Part shown: positions 1-8,849 of the stretch, piece after piece
Layout: each line of letters opens with the position of its first letter
Position numbering within the stretch: the first letter of the stretch is position 1
DNA from: Enterococcus sp. RIT-PI-f
Lineage (GTDB): Bacteria > Bacillota > Bacilli > Lactobacillales > Enterococcaceae
Assembly (NCBI RefSeq): GCF_001297065.1
Contig: NZ_LHOX01000005.1
Location: forward strand, 108,877-172,876
Length of the DNA stretch: 64,000 bases
Direction of reading: 5' to 3'
Notes under the pieces: generated by a model
Database searches by the model: none
Told to the model about the DNA's origin: nothing
What the model saw: the letters and a program-made list of their open reading frames with translations, nothing else
Program-made: the position numbers and the translations under genes

Positions 1-942
1 CTTGATCGATTGGGCTTCATATAGGCGTTCCGGCTGTCGAAAGACGTAAGAACCGATGGCTCGTTGATACCGTTCTTGTTTGCGCTGGATCTGATGCATA
101 AAAGCTTGCGATAAGCGTGCTTGCTTTTCTTCGATCCGCAAGATTTCTTCTGCCAATACCGGCACCGCCAATTCAGCTGCTGCTGTCGGTGTTGCTGCCC
201 GAACATCTGCCACCAAGTCAGCGATCGTCGTGTCTGTTTCATGACCAACTGATGAGATGATCGGTGTTTTTGCGGCAAAGATAGCCCGCGCTACCCGTTC
301 TTCATTGAAAGGCCATAAGTCTTCGATCGACCCGCCGCCGCGCCCGATGATCATCGTATCAAATTGTCCATCTGCTTCCACACGGGCAATATTTTTAACC
401 ACATCATCTGCTGCTTTGCTGCCTTGTACAACAGTTGGAAACAAAACGATTTCTGCGATTGGATAACGCCTTTGGGTGGTTGTGATAATGTCGCGGATCA
501 CTGCACCGCTGGGACTTGTTAAGACAGCGATTCGCTTTGGATAGCGCGGTAATTGCTGCTTCGGCGCAGTGAACAACCCTTCGATTGACAGTTTTTGCTT
601 TAATTGTTCATAAGCTTGATACAATGCGCCTACACCGTCGGGTTCCATGTGTTCGATCATCATCTGATAGTTGCCGCTGGCCTCATATAAGGTGATGCGG
701 CCGACAGCCATGACTTTCATGCCTTCTTCAGGTTGGAACTTTAATTTATCAAAGGCACCTTTGAACATGACCACCGATATTTTGGCTCCGTCATCTTTTA
801 AACTGAAATATTGATGATTGGGTCGCCGACGGAAATTAGAGATCTCCCCCGTCAAATAGACCCGCTCTAAATAGGGATCTGCATCAAATTTGCGTTTTAA
901 ATATTTGGTCAAGGCCGTGACTGTGAGATATTCTTGTGCCAT
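1..942 (-). CDS. xseA: Exodeoxyribonuclease VII large subunit, 3' end missing
   Basis: Large catalytic subunit of exonuclease VII, which degrades single-stranded DNA to oligonucleotides together with XseB. The N-terminal OB-fold is visible ([11 protein letters not shown], then [16 protein letters not shown]), followed by the catalytic-core motifs [16 protein letters not shown] and [20 protein letters not shown]. About 314 residues are present of the usual ~445; the C-terminal coiled-coil part lies beyond position 1. The ATG at 942 follows folD by 9 bp, and its Shine-Dalgarno AAGGAG lies inside the last codons of folD, so the two are co-transcribed. Not in doubt apart from the truncation by the window edge. 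Confidence 0.95.
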   Translation of the reverse strand, partial: MAQEYLTVTALTKYLKRKFDADPYLERVYLTGEISNFRRRPNHQYFSLKDDGAKISVVMFKGAFDKLKFQPEEGMKVMAVGRITLYEASGNYQMMIEHMEPDGVGALYQAYEQLKQKLSIEGLFTAPKQQLPRYPKRIAVLTSPSGAVIRDIITTTQRRYPIAEIVLFPTVVQGSKAADDVVKNIARVEADGQFDTMIIGRGGGSIEDLWPFNEERVARAIFAAKTPIISSVGHETDTTIADLVADVRAATPTAAAELAVPVLAEEILRIEEKQARLSQAFMHQIQRKQERYQRAIGSYVFRQPERLYEAQSIK

Positions 943-951
943 TTAAATTTT

Positions 952-1794
952 TCATTGCTCCTTTGCTGCTTCAATGGTTTGTGCCATCAGCATCGTGATC
1001 GTCATAGGTCCTACACCCCGAGGAACAGGCGTGATATAACTGGCGATTGGCTCTACTTCGTCAAATTTCACATCACCGATCAGTTTGCCTTGGTCATCAC
1101 GATTCATGCCGACATCAATCACGACCGCACCCTCTTTGACAAATTCTTTCGTGACAAAATGACCGCGCCCGATAGCGACAACCAAAATATCGGCTTGTTT
1201 TGCCAATGCTGGCAAATCCTTTGTGCGAGAATGGGCGATCGTGACTGTGGCATTCTCAGCCAACAGCAGATGCGCCATCGGTTTACCGACGATATTACTG
1301 CGGCCGATCACTAAGGCATTTTTGCCTTCAAGTTCAATGCCATAAGCGGCGAACATCTTCATGATACCATAAGGCGTACACGGAATTCGATCAGGTACAC
1401 CAGCAAATAGTTTCCCGAGGTTCATCGGATGGAATCCATCGACATCTTTTTCTGGTTTGATTGCTAAAAGGACTTTTTCTTCATTGATATGTTTAGGTAA
1501 AGGCAGTTGGACTAATATTCCGTGAAAAGCCTCATCAAGATTATATTTTTCTATTTCACGCAATAATTCTTCTTCACTGATTGTTTCAGAATAACGGGCT
1601 ACCTGAGAGTGGATGCCAATTTTTGTTGCAGCCAGTTCTTTGTTTTTGACATAGGTTTGACTGGCTTTGTCTTCGCCTACGAGCAATACGACTAACCCTG
1701 GTGTAATGCCTTGTTCTTTCAACCCAGCTGTTTCTGTTTTCAATTCACTTTGCATCTTATCTGCTAATTCTTTTCCATTGATCAATGTAGCCAT
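952..1794 (-). CDS. folD: Bifunctional methylene-THF dehydrogenase / methenyl-THF cyclohydrolase
   Basis: One-carbon metabolism enzyme that interconverts 5,10-methylene-, methenyl- and 10-formyl-tetrahydrofolate in the cytoplasm. The 280-residue length is typical. The catalytic YVKNK with its lysine, [18 protein letters not shown], the nucleotide-binding [14 protein letters not shown] and the C-terminal [15 protein letters not shown] are all present. The reading frame stays open upstream to 1845, but GGAGG sits 10 nt before the ATG at 1794 ([10 protein letters not shown]), which fixes the start. Order yqhY-nusB-folD-xseA is the usual Firmicutes order, here interrupted by the cupin/lipoprotein operon. 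Confidence 0.97.
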   Translation of the reverse strand: MATLINGKELADKMQSELKTETAGLKEQGITPGLVVLLVGEDKASQTYVKNKELAATKIGIHSQVARYSETISEEELLREIEKYNLDEAFHGILVQLPLPKHINEEKVLLAIKPEKDVDGFHPMNLGKLFAGVPDRIPCTPYGIMKMFAAYGIELEGKNALVIGRSNIVGKPMAHLLLAENATVTIAHSRTKDLPALAKQADILVVAIGRGHFVTKEFVKEGAVVIDVGMNRDDQGKLIGDVKFDEVEPIASYITPVPRGVGPMTITMLMAQTIEAAKEQ

Positions 1795-1875
1795 TCTGAC
1801 AATTCCTCCAACCTGATAAACCATCATTTTATTTGAATTCATCAAAAGACTGCAGCCTGATGGACTGAAGACTTT

Positions 1876-1894
1876 ATGCTATCTATCATAGCAT
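1876..1894 (-). promoter_or_regulatory. Inverted repeat ATGCTAT/ATAGCAT upstream of folD
   Basis: ATGCTAT and ATAGCAT face each other across 5 nt, about 80 bp before the folD start, and overlap a TATGAT that could be a -10 box on the minus strand. No good -35 is seen. It could be an operator or a small hairpin in the folD leader. Function not known. Confidence 0.3.
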
Positions 1895-1935
1895 TTTCTG
1901 AAAAGAAAAACATCGTTAAATGTTTGATAATTGAA

Positions 1936-1963
1936 TAAAGAACCTCTCAAATCGACAGGCTCT
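1936..1963 (-). terminator. Probable weak terminator after the peptide-binding lipoprotein gene
   Basis: Minus-strand arms AGAGCCT and AGGTTCT (one mismatch) are followed by a short TTTATT run, located about 35-60 bp after the stop codon at 1997. Short stem, so only a tentative call. Confidence 0.35.
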
Positions 1964-1996
1964 CTAGACAAGACATTTATTTTACAAAAAGCGCAT

Positions 1997-3643
1997 TTAT
2001 TCTAAATCATTCGTGACGTTTCTCAACGACATCGGCGCTGCAAATGTATGGTAATTCAATCCGCTGATTGTCAACTTTTGAAGGACTGAGTTTTGATTTT
2101 GACTAAGTACGATCATTCCAGCCGTATTTTCCATCAATTCTTTTTCAGCCGCAATCATTGATTGCCAGCGTTTTTCTGGTTCTAAAGCATAAGTGAATCG
2201 AGCTTCATCGAGTAAGCGATCGTATTCAGGGTTTGAATAATGCCGATTGTTGCCACTATACATCATTTTCAACGTCGAATAGGGGTCCTGATAATCTGGC
2301 GTCCAATAAATCAAAAACAGATCATAATCACTTTCACTAGCTGTATTTAAAGCAACTTCTGCTGGCATTGAACGCATCGTGACCGTCAAACCATCAAAAA
2401 GATCCTCCAATGCCCATTGTAAACTTTCACCCATTTTTTTATATCCACTGTCGTCTGTTGTCAGCAAATCGAGGGTAATTGACTCTCCTAGCTCTTCTTG
2501 TGCCCGTTGCCAAAAAGATAATGCCTGCTCAGGATCATATTGCATCAGAGATCCCGCTTCCGAGCGAAAATCTTCCCCAGATTTAGGATTACGCACAAAT
2601 CCTTCTGTGATGGCACCATCTAATGGCTTAGAACCATCGGCCATAATATTAGTGATCAAATTATCTTTATCAATACCTAATGCCAATGCTTTTCGGAGGT
2701 TCTCATTTGCTAAGGGTGTTGCTTGTCCTCTTCTTTGTTGATTTAGACGGATATAATCCATTGTTGCTGCGGGATAGCTTTGGAACGTCTCACTGTTATG
2801 CATCTGCTTAGCGATCTCACCTGTTACTATTGCCACATCCAATTGATCATCCTCAAAAAGATTCAACGCAGTCGATGTTTCTTTAATAACCTGAAAATGG
2901 ATCTCTTCGGTTGGAATTGTTGAATGGTTCCAATAAGCAGGATTCTTTTTCAAACGCCAGTCCATTTGCGATTGCTGCCAATCTTCTACAATGAAAGGAC
3001 CATTGAATACAATACTTTCACTGTTGGTACCATAGTCAGATCCGAAAGTTTCAACCACTTCTCTGTTTTGAGGAAAGAAAATTGGGAATACCATTAAAGA
3101 CGTAAAATACTGTGCTGGATTGGTCAACTTGACTTCCAAGAGGTTAGTATCGATGGCGCGAACACCCAATGTCTCTGGATCCATTTCACCAGTTGCGATC
3201 TCCGAAGCATTTTCAATTAAGTCGTGCATCAAAAAATTGTACAAAAATCCATTTTCGGGATCAATCATTCTTTTCCAAGCATATTCAAAATCAGCTGCTG
3301 TTACCGCATCACCATTGCTCCATTTGGCGTTTTCTCTGAGGGTGAATGTGTAGGTTTTACCATCAGCCGAAATATCAGGTAAATCACTGGCAACGCCTGG
3401 TTGGACCTCATCATTTTCATCTAGAAAATACAAACCTTCAAAGGATGCATTCTGAATGATCGCATCAGGAAAATCTAACATTGCCGCTGGATCCAACGAA
3501 GTCAACTCGCTTAAAGACATCATGCGAATGATGTGCTCCCCATTTACATCGTTTGAATTTTCTGGATTTTCTCCTCCGCATGCAGAAAGTATGGTAACAA
3601 TACATATAATCAGCAAAGCAACATACCTATTTTTACTTTTCAT
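1997..3643 (-). CDS. Peptide ABC transporter substrate-binding lipoprotein (OppA family)
   Basis: Extracytoplasmic solute-binding protein of family 5 (oligopeptide/dipeptide). A signal peptide ends in the lipobox LSAC with Cys at about residue 22, so it is membrane-anchored by lipid. Family motifs include SLDPAAMLDFPDA, GLYFLDENDEVQPGVASDLP, YTFTLRENAKWSNGD and FEYAWKRMIDP. About 548 residues, a normal length. A GTG at 3652 would add three residues, but GGAAGG lies 8 nt before the ATG at 3643, which is the better start. It overlaps the 3' end of the cupin gene by 11 bp and is translated from the same mRNA. No permease or ATPase genes lie nearby, so it is an orphan binding protein or works with a distant Opp system. 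Peptide specificity cannot be read from sequence. Confidence 0.88.
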   Translation of the reverse strand: MKSKNRYVALLIICIVTILSACGGENPENSNDVNGEHIIRMMSLSELTSLDPAAMLDFPDAIIQNASFEGLYFLDENDEVQPGVASDLPDISADGKTYTFTLRENAKWSNGDAVTAADFEYAWKRMIDPENGFLYNFLMHDLIENASEIATGEMDPETLGVRAIDTNLLEVKLTNPAQYFTSLMVFPIFFPQNREVVETFGSDYGTNSESIVFNGPFIVEDWQQSQMDWRLKKNPAYWNHSTIPTEEIHFQVIKETSTALNLFEDDQLDVAIVTGEIAKQMHNSETFQSYPAATMDYIRLNQQRRGQATPLANENLRKALALGIDKDNLITNIMADGSKPLDGAITEGFVRNPKSGEDFRSEAGSLMQYDPEQALSFWQRAQEELGESITLDLLTTDDSGYKKMGESLQWALEDLFDGLTVTMRSMPAEVALNTASESDYDLFLIYWTPDYQDPYSTLKMMYSGNNRHYSNPEYDRLLDEARFTYALEPEKRWQSMIAAEKELMENTAGMIVLSQNQNSVLQKLTISGLNYHTFAAPMSLRNVTNDLE

Positions 3644-3992
3644 GGTGATCACCTTCCTTCACCTCATTTGTGTAGGTCGAATCAACAAGTATCCAGATGA
3701 GTTCTGCGGTCTCTTGGCTATCATTATAATTTTTGTGCCCTTCCCCAGCCGCTATTAACTGGAAATCTCCTTCTTTACCAACAATATCTTGCCCATCTTC
3801 TAGTACTGTATGCGCCTGACCTTTGATGACATAAGAATATTCATCTTGATCGTGTCTGGAGAAGCCGTGTTCCGGAATATGTTCTCCTGGCAATAAAGTA
3901 ATATAACCCATTGTTACAGTTGTGTTCGGTTGATTCTTTGTTGTAAAAATTGTTTGCAACCCAGTTTGTTCACTTTTCCCTTTGATAATCAT
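3633..3992 (-). CDS. Small cupin-domain protein
   Basis: A 119-residue single-domain cupin. The first cupin motif with putative metal ligands is visible as PGEHIPEHGFSRHDQDEYSYVI, followed by the beta-barrel stretch KGQAHTVLEDGQDIVGKEGDF and the second motif around AAGEGHKNYND. RBS AAGGAAG precedes the ATG at 3992. It is the first gene of a two-gene operon and overlaps the downstream peptide-binding lipoprotein gene, which suggests a sensory or modifying role linked to that transporter (inference). Ligand and reaction unknown. Confidence 0.8.
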   Translation of the reverse strand: MIIKGKSEQTGLQTIFTTKNQPNTTVTMGYITLLPGEHIPEHGFSRHDQDEYSYVIKGQAHTVLEDGQDIVGKEGDFQLIAAGEGHKNYNDSQETAELIWILVDSTYTNEVKEGDHHEK

Positions 3993-4022
3993 TTATCCAC
4001 TTCCTTTTTTTGTTCTTATCCA

Positions 4023-4051
4023 ATTAAAACTTTAAGAACACAAAAAGTCAA
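4023..4051 (-). promoter_or_regulatory. Sigma-A promoter of the cupin/lipoprotein operon
   Basis: On the minus strand TTGACT (4046-4051) and TTTAAT (4023-4028) are separated by exactly 17 bp, 30 bp upstream of the cupin ATG. Confidence 0.65.
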
Positions 4052-4061
4052 CTTTTTGTTC
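4036..4061. promoter_or_regulatory. Palindromic operator overlapping the -35 of the cupin promoter
   Basis: The 26-bp inverted repeat has arms CAAAAAGT and ACTTTTTG plus flanking GAA and TTC, and covers the -35 hexamer. This placement is typical of a repressor site. The regulator is unknown. Confidence 0.55.
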
Positions 4062-4139
4062 AATTTTAATAAAATAATATACCATATAAGATAAATAATA
4101 GCGAAAATTACATTTCTTAATTAAATTGTATTCATAAAA

Positions 4140-4169
4140 AAACACCTTGATATCTCTATCAAGGTGTTT
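4140..4169 (-). terminator. Rho-independent terminator after nusB
   Basis: Perfect stem AACACCTTGATA / TATCAAGGTGTT with loop TCTC, followed on the minus strand by a run of seven T. It lies 6 bp after the nusB stop, so nusB ends this transcript and folD-xseA need another promoter. Confidence 0.9.
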
Positions 4170-4174
4170 CATCA

Positions 4175-4636
4175 TTATTCTTTCGTTTTATCTTCAGCAG
4201 ACAATTCTTGATTGACTGTCGACAAAATACCATTGACAAATTTCCGTGATTGATCGTCACTGAAGGTTTTGGCAAGTTCGATGGCTTCATTAAGAGCCAC
4301 TCGATTAGGTACGTTGTCCACATAGGTCATTTCATACAATGCAATACGTAAGATCGTCACATCCATTTTGGATAGACGTTGGATCTTCCAGCCGGTTTTC
4401 AAATGGCTTTGGATCACTTGATCCAATTCTTCCTTATAATGACATACACCAACCACCAATTGATCCAAATAGGCAGGAACAAAATGTTCTTGTTCTTCAT
4501 CGATCAATTCATGATGTTCTAACTCAATGGCGTGTCTGATTGCATCTTGTTTGGTTAAATCTTTGTTGAAGTCTAGTGGGAATAATGCTTGTAACGCCAT
4601 TTTCCGAATGTCATGTCTTGATAATTCTTTACTCAT
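4175..4636 (-). CDS. nusB: Transcription antitermination factor NusB
   Basis: NusB binds boxA RNA with S10/NusE to support antitermination of rRNA operons. The 153-residue product has the family start ELSRHDIRKMALQALF and the C-terminal KMDVTILRIALYEM, VPNRVALNEAIELAKTFSDD and RKFVNGILS. The frame is open upstream to 4717, but GAGGA lies 6 nt before the ATG at 4636. The start overlaps the 3' end of the Asp23-family gene by 8 bp, so translation is probably coupled. Confidence 0.96.
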   Translation of the reverse strand: MSKELSRHDIRKMALQALFPLDFNKDLTKQDAIRHAIELEHHELIDEEQEHFVPAYLDQLVVGVCHYKEELDQVIQSHLKTGWKIQRLSKMDVTILRIALYEMTYVDNVPNRVALNEAIELAKTFSDDQSRKFVNGILSTVNQELSAEDKTKE

Positions 4637-5054
4637 TTTCTTCCTCATCGTTTCCGAATAATTCTTCGATATCTGGTAAATCCACTTTTTCTGGTACGAC
4701 AGCGACAACATGGACATTGACCTCAGTTAACTGTACATCTGTCATAAATAAGACTTGCTGTTTCACGCGCTCTTGAATCTCCATCGCCACTTTAGGAACA
4801 GAAACACCATAAGTCATGTAGCTGTAAAGATCGACTTTGATCCCTGTTTCATCGATTGTCAGGTAAACACCTTTACCATGGGCTGCACGGCCCAAAAGCT
4901 CAGTCACGCTGTTGGCGAATGTACCACGCATGCCATAGACACCGTCTACTTTAGAAGCTGCGATACCAATAATGATCTCGATGACTTCAGGCGCGATCAC
5001 GATTTCACCCAATTCAGGACTAGCGTCTAAGACTAGATTTTTATCTTCGTTCAT
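4629..5054 (-). CDS. yqhY: Asp23/Gls24 family protein (YqhY-type)
   Basis: A 141-residue Asp23-family protein; the conserved stretch runs from LGEIVIAPEVIEIIIGIAA through VDGVYGMRG to the C-terminal VNVHVVAVVP. The position directly before nusB is that of B. subtilis YqhY, which is linked to control of acetyl-CoA carboxylase and is distinct from the Gls24 stress proteins. An ATG at 5069 is in frame, but GGAGG overlaps that codon and stands 8 nt before the ATG at 5054 (MNEDKN), which is preferred. Precise role in this organism not shown. Confidence 0.9.
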   Translation of the reverse strand: MNEDKNLVLDASPELGEIVIAPEVIEIIIGIAASKVDGVYGMRGTFANSVTELLGRAAHGKGVYLTIDETGIKVDLYSYMTYGVSVPKVAMEIQERVKQQVLFMTDVQLTEVNVHVVAVVPEKVDLPDIEELFGNDEEENE

Positions 5055-5251
5055 CTGTTTTGCCTCCATTTTTGAACATCTGCTGAAATGAGCAACGCAA
5101 CTTCACGCTTCATTTGTTGACGAAACATGCTTGATTGCCATTTGCGCTTTGCAGAGAGGTTTATTCTCGTTTTTAGTTTATCATTTTCTCAGCGGATAAT
5201 CTATAATAACCCACTTTTCTCAATGAATTTCCTGTTCACAAGCGAGTCAGA

Positions 5252-6316
5252 TTATAAGATGATCAATTCTTTTGGCGCGTGGGTCAATACTTTATTGCCT
5301 GTTTCAGTGATCAGTAAGTCATCTTCGATTCGGACACCGCCAATTCCTGGCAAGTAAATACCCGGTTCGTCCGTGATCACATTACCGACGACAAACGGTT
5401 TATCTGCTCTGAATGACACATTTGGCCCTTCGTGGATCTCTAAACCAATGCCATGACCAGTTGAATGACCAAAGGCTTCCCCGTAGCCATAAGAAGCGAT
5501 ATGATCCCGGGCAACACCATCTAATTCGATACCTGTCATCCCAGGTTTCGCTGCAGCCAACACTTTTTCTTGTGCTTCTAATACGATTTTATAGATATCC
5601 TTTAATTGATCGCCAGGATCGCCTACGGCAAAAGTTCTAGTCATGTCCGATACATATCCTTGATAGTAACAGCCAAAATCAAGGGTAATCAAATCACCTT
5701 GTTCAATGACTTTTTCACTAGCTACGCCATGAGGCATTGCTGAGCGTAATCCGCTGGCAACGATCGTATCAAAGGATACACTTGTCGCACCTAATGAACG
5801 CATGAAGAAATCTAATTGATTGGCCACTTCGATCTCTGTCATTCCTGGGCGAACCATTTTAAGAATATGCTCAAATCCTTGATCAGCAATATGGCAAGCT
5901 TGTTGAATCAACGCAATCTCTGATTCATCTTTGACTTCCCGTAAATTTTCGATCATGCCTGAAATTGGGGCCAATGAAGATTCTTCAACCAAGTCTTCCA
6001 ACACTGAATAATCAGAGAAACTGACGTAACTTTCTTCAAAGGCCAGAACATTGATTTCTTCATTTTTGCAGATAGTTGCTACTTCATCGAAGATTGGCCC
6101 ACTATTTTTCACGATCTCAAAGCCCACAGCTTGTGTCGCTGCTTGTTCTGTATAACGGAAGTCCGTCACAAAAAATGCTTTGTTCAAGGTAATGACTGCC
6201 AGACCAGTGGTCCCAGTAAAATTCGTCAAGTACCGCAGATTATATGGACTTGTGATCAAAAAGCCATCGATAGACTCTTTGCGCATTGCTTCTCTTAACT
6301 TCTCAACTCTTAACAT
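5252..6316 (-). CDS. pepP: M24 family aminopeptidase (Xaa-Pro type)
   Basis: Cytoplasmic metallopeptidase expected to remove N-terminal residues in front of proline. The N-terminal creatinase-like domain (about 1-125) is followed by the pita-bread domain with metal ligands in LDFGCYYQGYVSDMTRT (two Asp), GHSTGHGIGLEIHEGP (His) and the two Glu in DEPGIYLPGIGGVRIEDD. The length of 354 residues is typical. The frame is open to 6367, but the ATG at 6316 gives the canonical MLRVEKLREAM start. In many Firmicutes efp follows this gene; here the next 197 bp hold no efp. Confidence 0.93.
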   Translation of the reverse strand: MLRVEKLREAMRKESIDGFLITSPYNLRYLTNFTGTTGLAVITLNKAFFVTDFRYTEQAATQAVGFEIVKNSGPIFDEVATICKNEEINVLAFEESYVSFSDYSVLEDLVEESSLAPISGMIENLREVKDESEIALIQQACHIADQGFEHILKMVRPGMTEIEVANQLDFFMRSLGATSVSFDTIVASGLRSAMPHGVASEKVIEQGDLITLDFGCYYQGYVSDMTRTFAVGDPGDQLKDIYKIVLEAQEKVLAAAKPGMTGIELDGVARDHIASYGYGEAFGHSTGHGIGLEIHEGPNVSFRADKPFVVGNVITDEPGIYLPGIGGVRIEDDLLITETGNKVLTHAPKELIIL

Positions 6317-6422
6317 ATATTTTCCAACCTTTCTTTTACACTTCTTGTTTATTATAGCAAACTTCAAGAAAAAGCGGAAAGAATGGAAACATTTTCTGAA
6401 AAAAGAACCTGTCCGACTTCAC

Positions 6423-7466
6423 TCATCGAATTAAATTAAATAAAGTCGTTTCCGTTACATTGACCGCCAACACATTCTCTCCGGTTTCCAACAAAGCGAT
6501 CAGTTGATCCACATTGATACGTACAGATACCCCATATGTATTGACTCCGTGTTCTCCTACGTATGAAAGTGTGTCAGCAATCTGTTCGGAAGATATGATT
6601 TCTCGATCATAGGCTGGTTCAAGTGCCAGAAAGTCAGTTTGCGTCTGTAGAAAATGCAGCATCGATGTGAAATGAGCTGCTTGCTGTTCGGTTTCTGAAT
6701 AGTTCATTCCTTGTGCATTGGTGGCATTCCCATGTGTGAGAAAGGGAAATTCCTCCAAATAAGATTGGTCAATCTGTCGTTCACTCGGTAAAACGCTGCT
6801 ATAAACACTGGCAAAACCTAATGGCTGATAATCTTGATTGCTTGTCGGTACTTCGCTGCGTACAGCGGTCCATAACACTTCTCCTTGACCCAAGTTGTAC
6901 GTTTGCCACTCTGCTAATTCATCTAATGACAAATCGTCGTCAAAAATGACCGTCGCTATGATATCGGTACTTTTTGGCAGTTCTTTGACTTTCGCCAATA
7001 GCAGTTCTTTATGTAACTCACTTTCAGTAAACACATCAGATGATGAATCCCGGAAACGCTGCTCAAATAAATAATCAGTCATTTCTGGTATTGATAATTG
7101 CGTTTCTTTTAGCTGATTTCGATTGATTGTATAGGTTTTCGTATTTGTTTGATTCTGAGCAAAATTTCGATAAATTTCAGTCACCGCATATTTGCCATAC
7201 CCTTCTGCGTTGATCTCATAGCGGCTTAGACTTTGATTTTGTGTTGTCAGTTCATTATTGATTTGTCGATTGATAATATAACTATCAACATCCGACAGCT
7301 GATTACCGCTTTTGGGATTATAGAAAAAAGAATCGACAAGTCTGGGCGCACCAAAAATAACCGACAAAACGATCAAGGTGATCACACAGACTAGCCCTAA
7401 ATTGCGGTGCCGCTGTTGTTTTTTGACTTGCAGTTGGATTTCCTTGAAATCAAATGGTTGATTCAT
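6423..7466 (-). CDS. Membrane-anchored anti-sigma factor (sigma-regulator family)
   Basis: A 347-residue protein with a short cytoplasmic N-terminus, one transmembrane segment at about residues 24-45 (LGLVCVITLIVLSVIFGAP) and a large extracytoplasmic part. This topology, together with the 17-bp overlap with an upstream ECF sigma gene, identifies it as the cognate anti-sigma factor; the layout resembles proteins with Sigma_reg_N/Sigma_reg_C domains. Strong RBS AAAGGAGGA precedes the ATG at 7466. The signal sensed cannot be told from sequence. Confidence 0.78.
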   Translation of the reverse strand: MNQPFDFKEIQLQVKKQQRHRNLGLVCVITLIVLSVIFGAPRLVDSFFYNPKSGNQLSDVDSYIINRQINNELTTQNQSLSRYEINAEGYGKYAVTEIYRNFAQNQTNTKTYTINRNQLKETQLSIPEMTDYLFEQRFRDSSSDVFTESELHKELLLAKVKELPKSTDIIATVIFDDDLSLDELAEWQTYNLGQGEVLWTAVRSEVPTSNQDYQPLGFASVYSSVLPSERQIDQSYLEEFPFLTHGNATNAQGMNYSETEQQAAHFTSMLHFLQTQTDFLALEPAYDREIISSEQIADTLSYVGEHGVNTYGVSVRINVDQLIALLETGENVLAVNVTETTLFNLIR

Positions 7467-7956
7467 GTAATAGTTCCTCCTTTAGTAATCGCCGTCCGCG
7501 ATATAGCCGATTCTTGGTTTGCGTATAGGTCCATTCTTTATAGCTAGCGATCTCATCAATGGACAATTCCATAAAATAAAAGAGCAGAATCACTTCTCGT
7601 GTATCTTCTGGCAAACGATCAATGGATCGAAACAATGACCTTCTTTCTTCTTCTTTGATCATAACGTCCAATTGTGTTCCCTCCGTTTCTGATGCCAGAT
7701 GTGTGCGTGCTGATCGTTGCCATAACTGATGCCGTTTGTCCTTTCGCTGACCATCAATAAATCGATTTTTGATCGTCTTGAATAAATAATATTTGATTTG
7801 ATCTTCACGTAAAAAGGGAAGAGCATTAAGGATCGCTAAATAGGCCTGGCTGACTAAGTCTTCTGCTTGGAGAGTGTCTTTAGTGAAATAGAGGGCATAC
7901 AAATAGCACTCTCTCCCATACAAGTTGTAGATCCCCTCGAATTGATCCAATTTCAC
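7450..7956 (-). CDS. ECF-type RNA polymerase sigma factor
   Basis: A 168-residue sigma-70 family protein with region 2 (YALYFTKDTLQAEDLVSQAY, YYLFKTIKNRFID) and region 4 (RLPEDTREVILLFYFMELSIDEIA, then TQTKNRLYRGRRLL). The frame is open to 8181, but the start is the GTG at 7956 (VKLDQFEGIY), 8 nt after AAGGGG; further upstream the frame runs through the GlsB terminator. Its 3' end overlaps the anti-sigma gene. A TATAGT-like -10 lies at 7984-7989; autoregulation is likely for this class but not demonstrated. Confidence 0.88.
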   Translation of the reverse strand: MKLDQFEGIYNLYGRECYLYALYFTKDTLQAEDLVSQAYLAILNALPFLREDQIKYYLFKTIKNRFIDGQRKDKRHQLWQRSARTHLASETEGTQLDVMIKEEERRSLFRSIDRLPEDTREVILLFYFMELSIDEIASYKEWTYTQTKNRLYRGRRLLKEELLHESTI

Positions 7957-8020
7957 CCTACACGCCCCTTCCCTTTTACATTTACTATACGTGCCAGGTG
8001 AAAAAAAGTCACAAAAAAAA

Positions 8021-8048
8021 AGCATTTCATCTTCAAAGATAAAATGCT
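8021..8048 (-). terminator. Terminator after the GlsB-type gene
   Basis: Minus-strand arms AGCATTTTATC and GATGAAATGCT close a short loop and are followed by nine T. It lies 12 bp after the stop at 8060 and separates this gene from the sigma-factor operon. Confidence 0.85.
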
Positions 8049-8059
8049 CTTGCATCAAA

Positions 8060-8299
8060 TTATTTTTTTCGTCCAAAGAAAAATGAAACCACTGCGACGA
8101 AAATAACCGCGCCGATAATAGCAGGTACAATGGCCATGTCAGCCACTTGGGGACCCCAATTACCAAATAATGCTTGACCAATAGAAGCCCCTACCAATCC
8201 AGCTACGATGTCAAAAATACAGCCGCGTTTTTCACCAGCGATCGCACCACCGACTGAACCGATGACCGCACCGACGATCAATGTCCATAAAAAGTGCAT
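8060..8299 (-). CDS. GlsB/YeaQ/YmgE family small membrane protein
   Basis: A 79-residue protein with three hydrophobic stretches and the family signature GAVIGSVGGAIAGEKRGCIFDIVAGLVGASIG split over two glycine-rich helices; it ends in FFFGRKK. Often called transglycosylase-associated protein and tied to general or envelope stress in Gram-positive cocci. RBS GGAGGTG precedes the ATG at 8299. It is a single-gene unit next to an ECF sigma operon, so it may be a target of that sigma factor (inference). Confidence 0.88.
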   Translation of the reverse strand: MHFLWTLIVGAVIGSVGGAIAGEKRGCIFDIVAGLVGASIGQALFGNWGPQVADMAIVPAIIGAVIFVAVVSFFFGRKK

Positions 8300-8373
8300 C
8301 GGAACACCTCCTTCATTTATACACTCTTAGCGTACCATAGGAAGCGATGATTGAAAAAAATTATGCTTACGTG

Positions 8374-8739
8374 TTATTTTCTACGTACAAATGCCCGTTT
8401 CAGCACATCGAAAAAGCCAAGAGAATGCACCATATGATCCGGATCAACATACACGCGAATGGCACGCAGGACTTTTTTTGGTTCTTTGGAAGAAAAGGTG
8501 TAGGTACCGTTTTTCTTCGTTTTTACGGCATAGCGAGGAATCCACCGCCCTTTGAACATGACAGACGCAATCACGTAGTCTACATCTTCCCAAGGGATTT
8601 GGATAAATTTTCGTTTGTCACGATCGTTATAAAATTCAAAGGCATTATCACCGATCATGATTTTGCCATATTCATTGATACCTAAAAACGAGGTCGCATT
8701 GATTGTCAAATCAACTTTTGTATTCAAAGATTGTACCAT
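8374..8739 (-). CDS. manO: DUF956 protein of the mannose PTS locus (ManO type)
   Basis: A 121-residue protein recognised by position and by LTINATSFLGINEYGKIMIGDNAFEFYN and PWEDVDYVIASVMFKGRWIPRY. Members lie directly downstream of mannose PTS operons in lactic acid bacteria, and ManO has been treated as a regulator of that operon. A TATAAT element at about 8773-8778 suggests its own promoter, downstream of the terminator after IID. Biochemical role not established from sequence. Confidence 0.8.
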   Translation of the reverse strand: MVQSLNTKVDLTINATSFLGINEYGKIMIGDNAFEFYNDRDKRKFIQIPWEDVDYVIASVMFKGRWIPRYAVKTKKNGTYTFSSKEPKKVLRAIRVYVDPDHMVHSLGFFDVLKRAFVRRK

Positions 8740-8810
8740 CTGTTGTCTGCTCCATTTCTTTGTTTGGCTATATTATACGTGTTTTTGCGTCATTTGGCGA
8801 ATATGTAAAA

Positions 8811-8836
8811 AAGTGCTTGGGTCACCCCAAGCACTT
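8811..8836 (-). terminator. Terminator at the end of the mannose PTS operon
   Basis: Perfect stem AAGTGCTTGGG / CCCAAGCACTT with a short loop, followed by T-rich sequence on the minus strand, 13 bp after the IID stop at 8850. It separates ManO from the PTS genes. Confidence 0.88.
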
Positions 8837-8849
8837 CGTTTTGAAAAGA

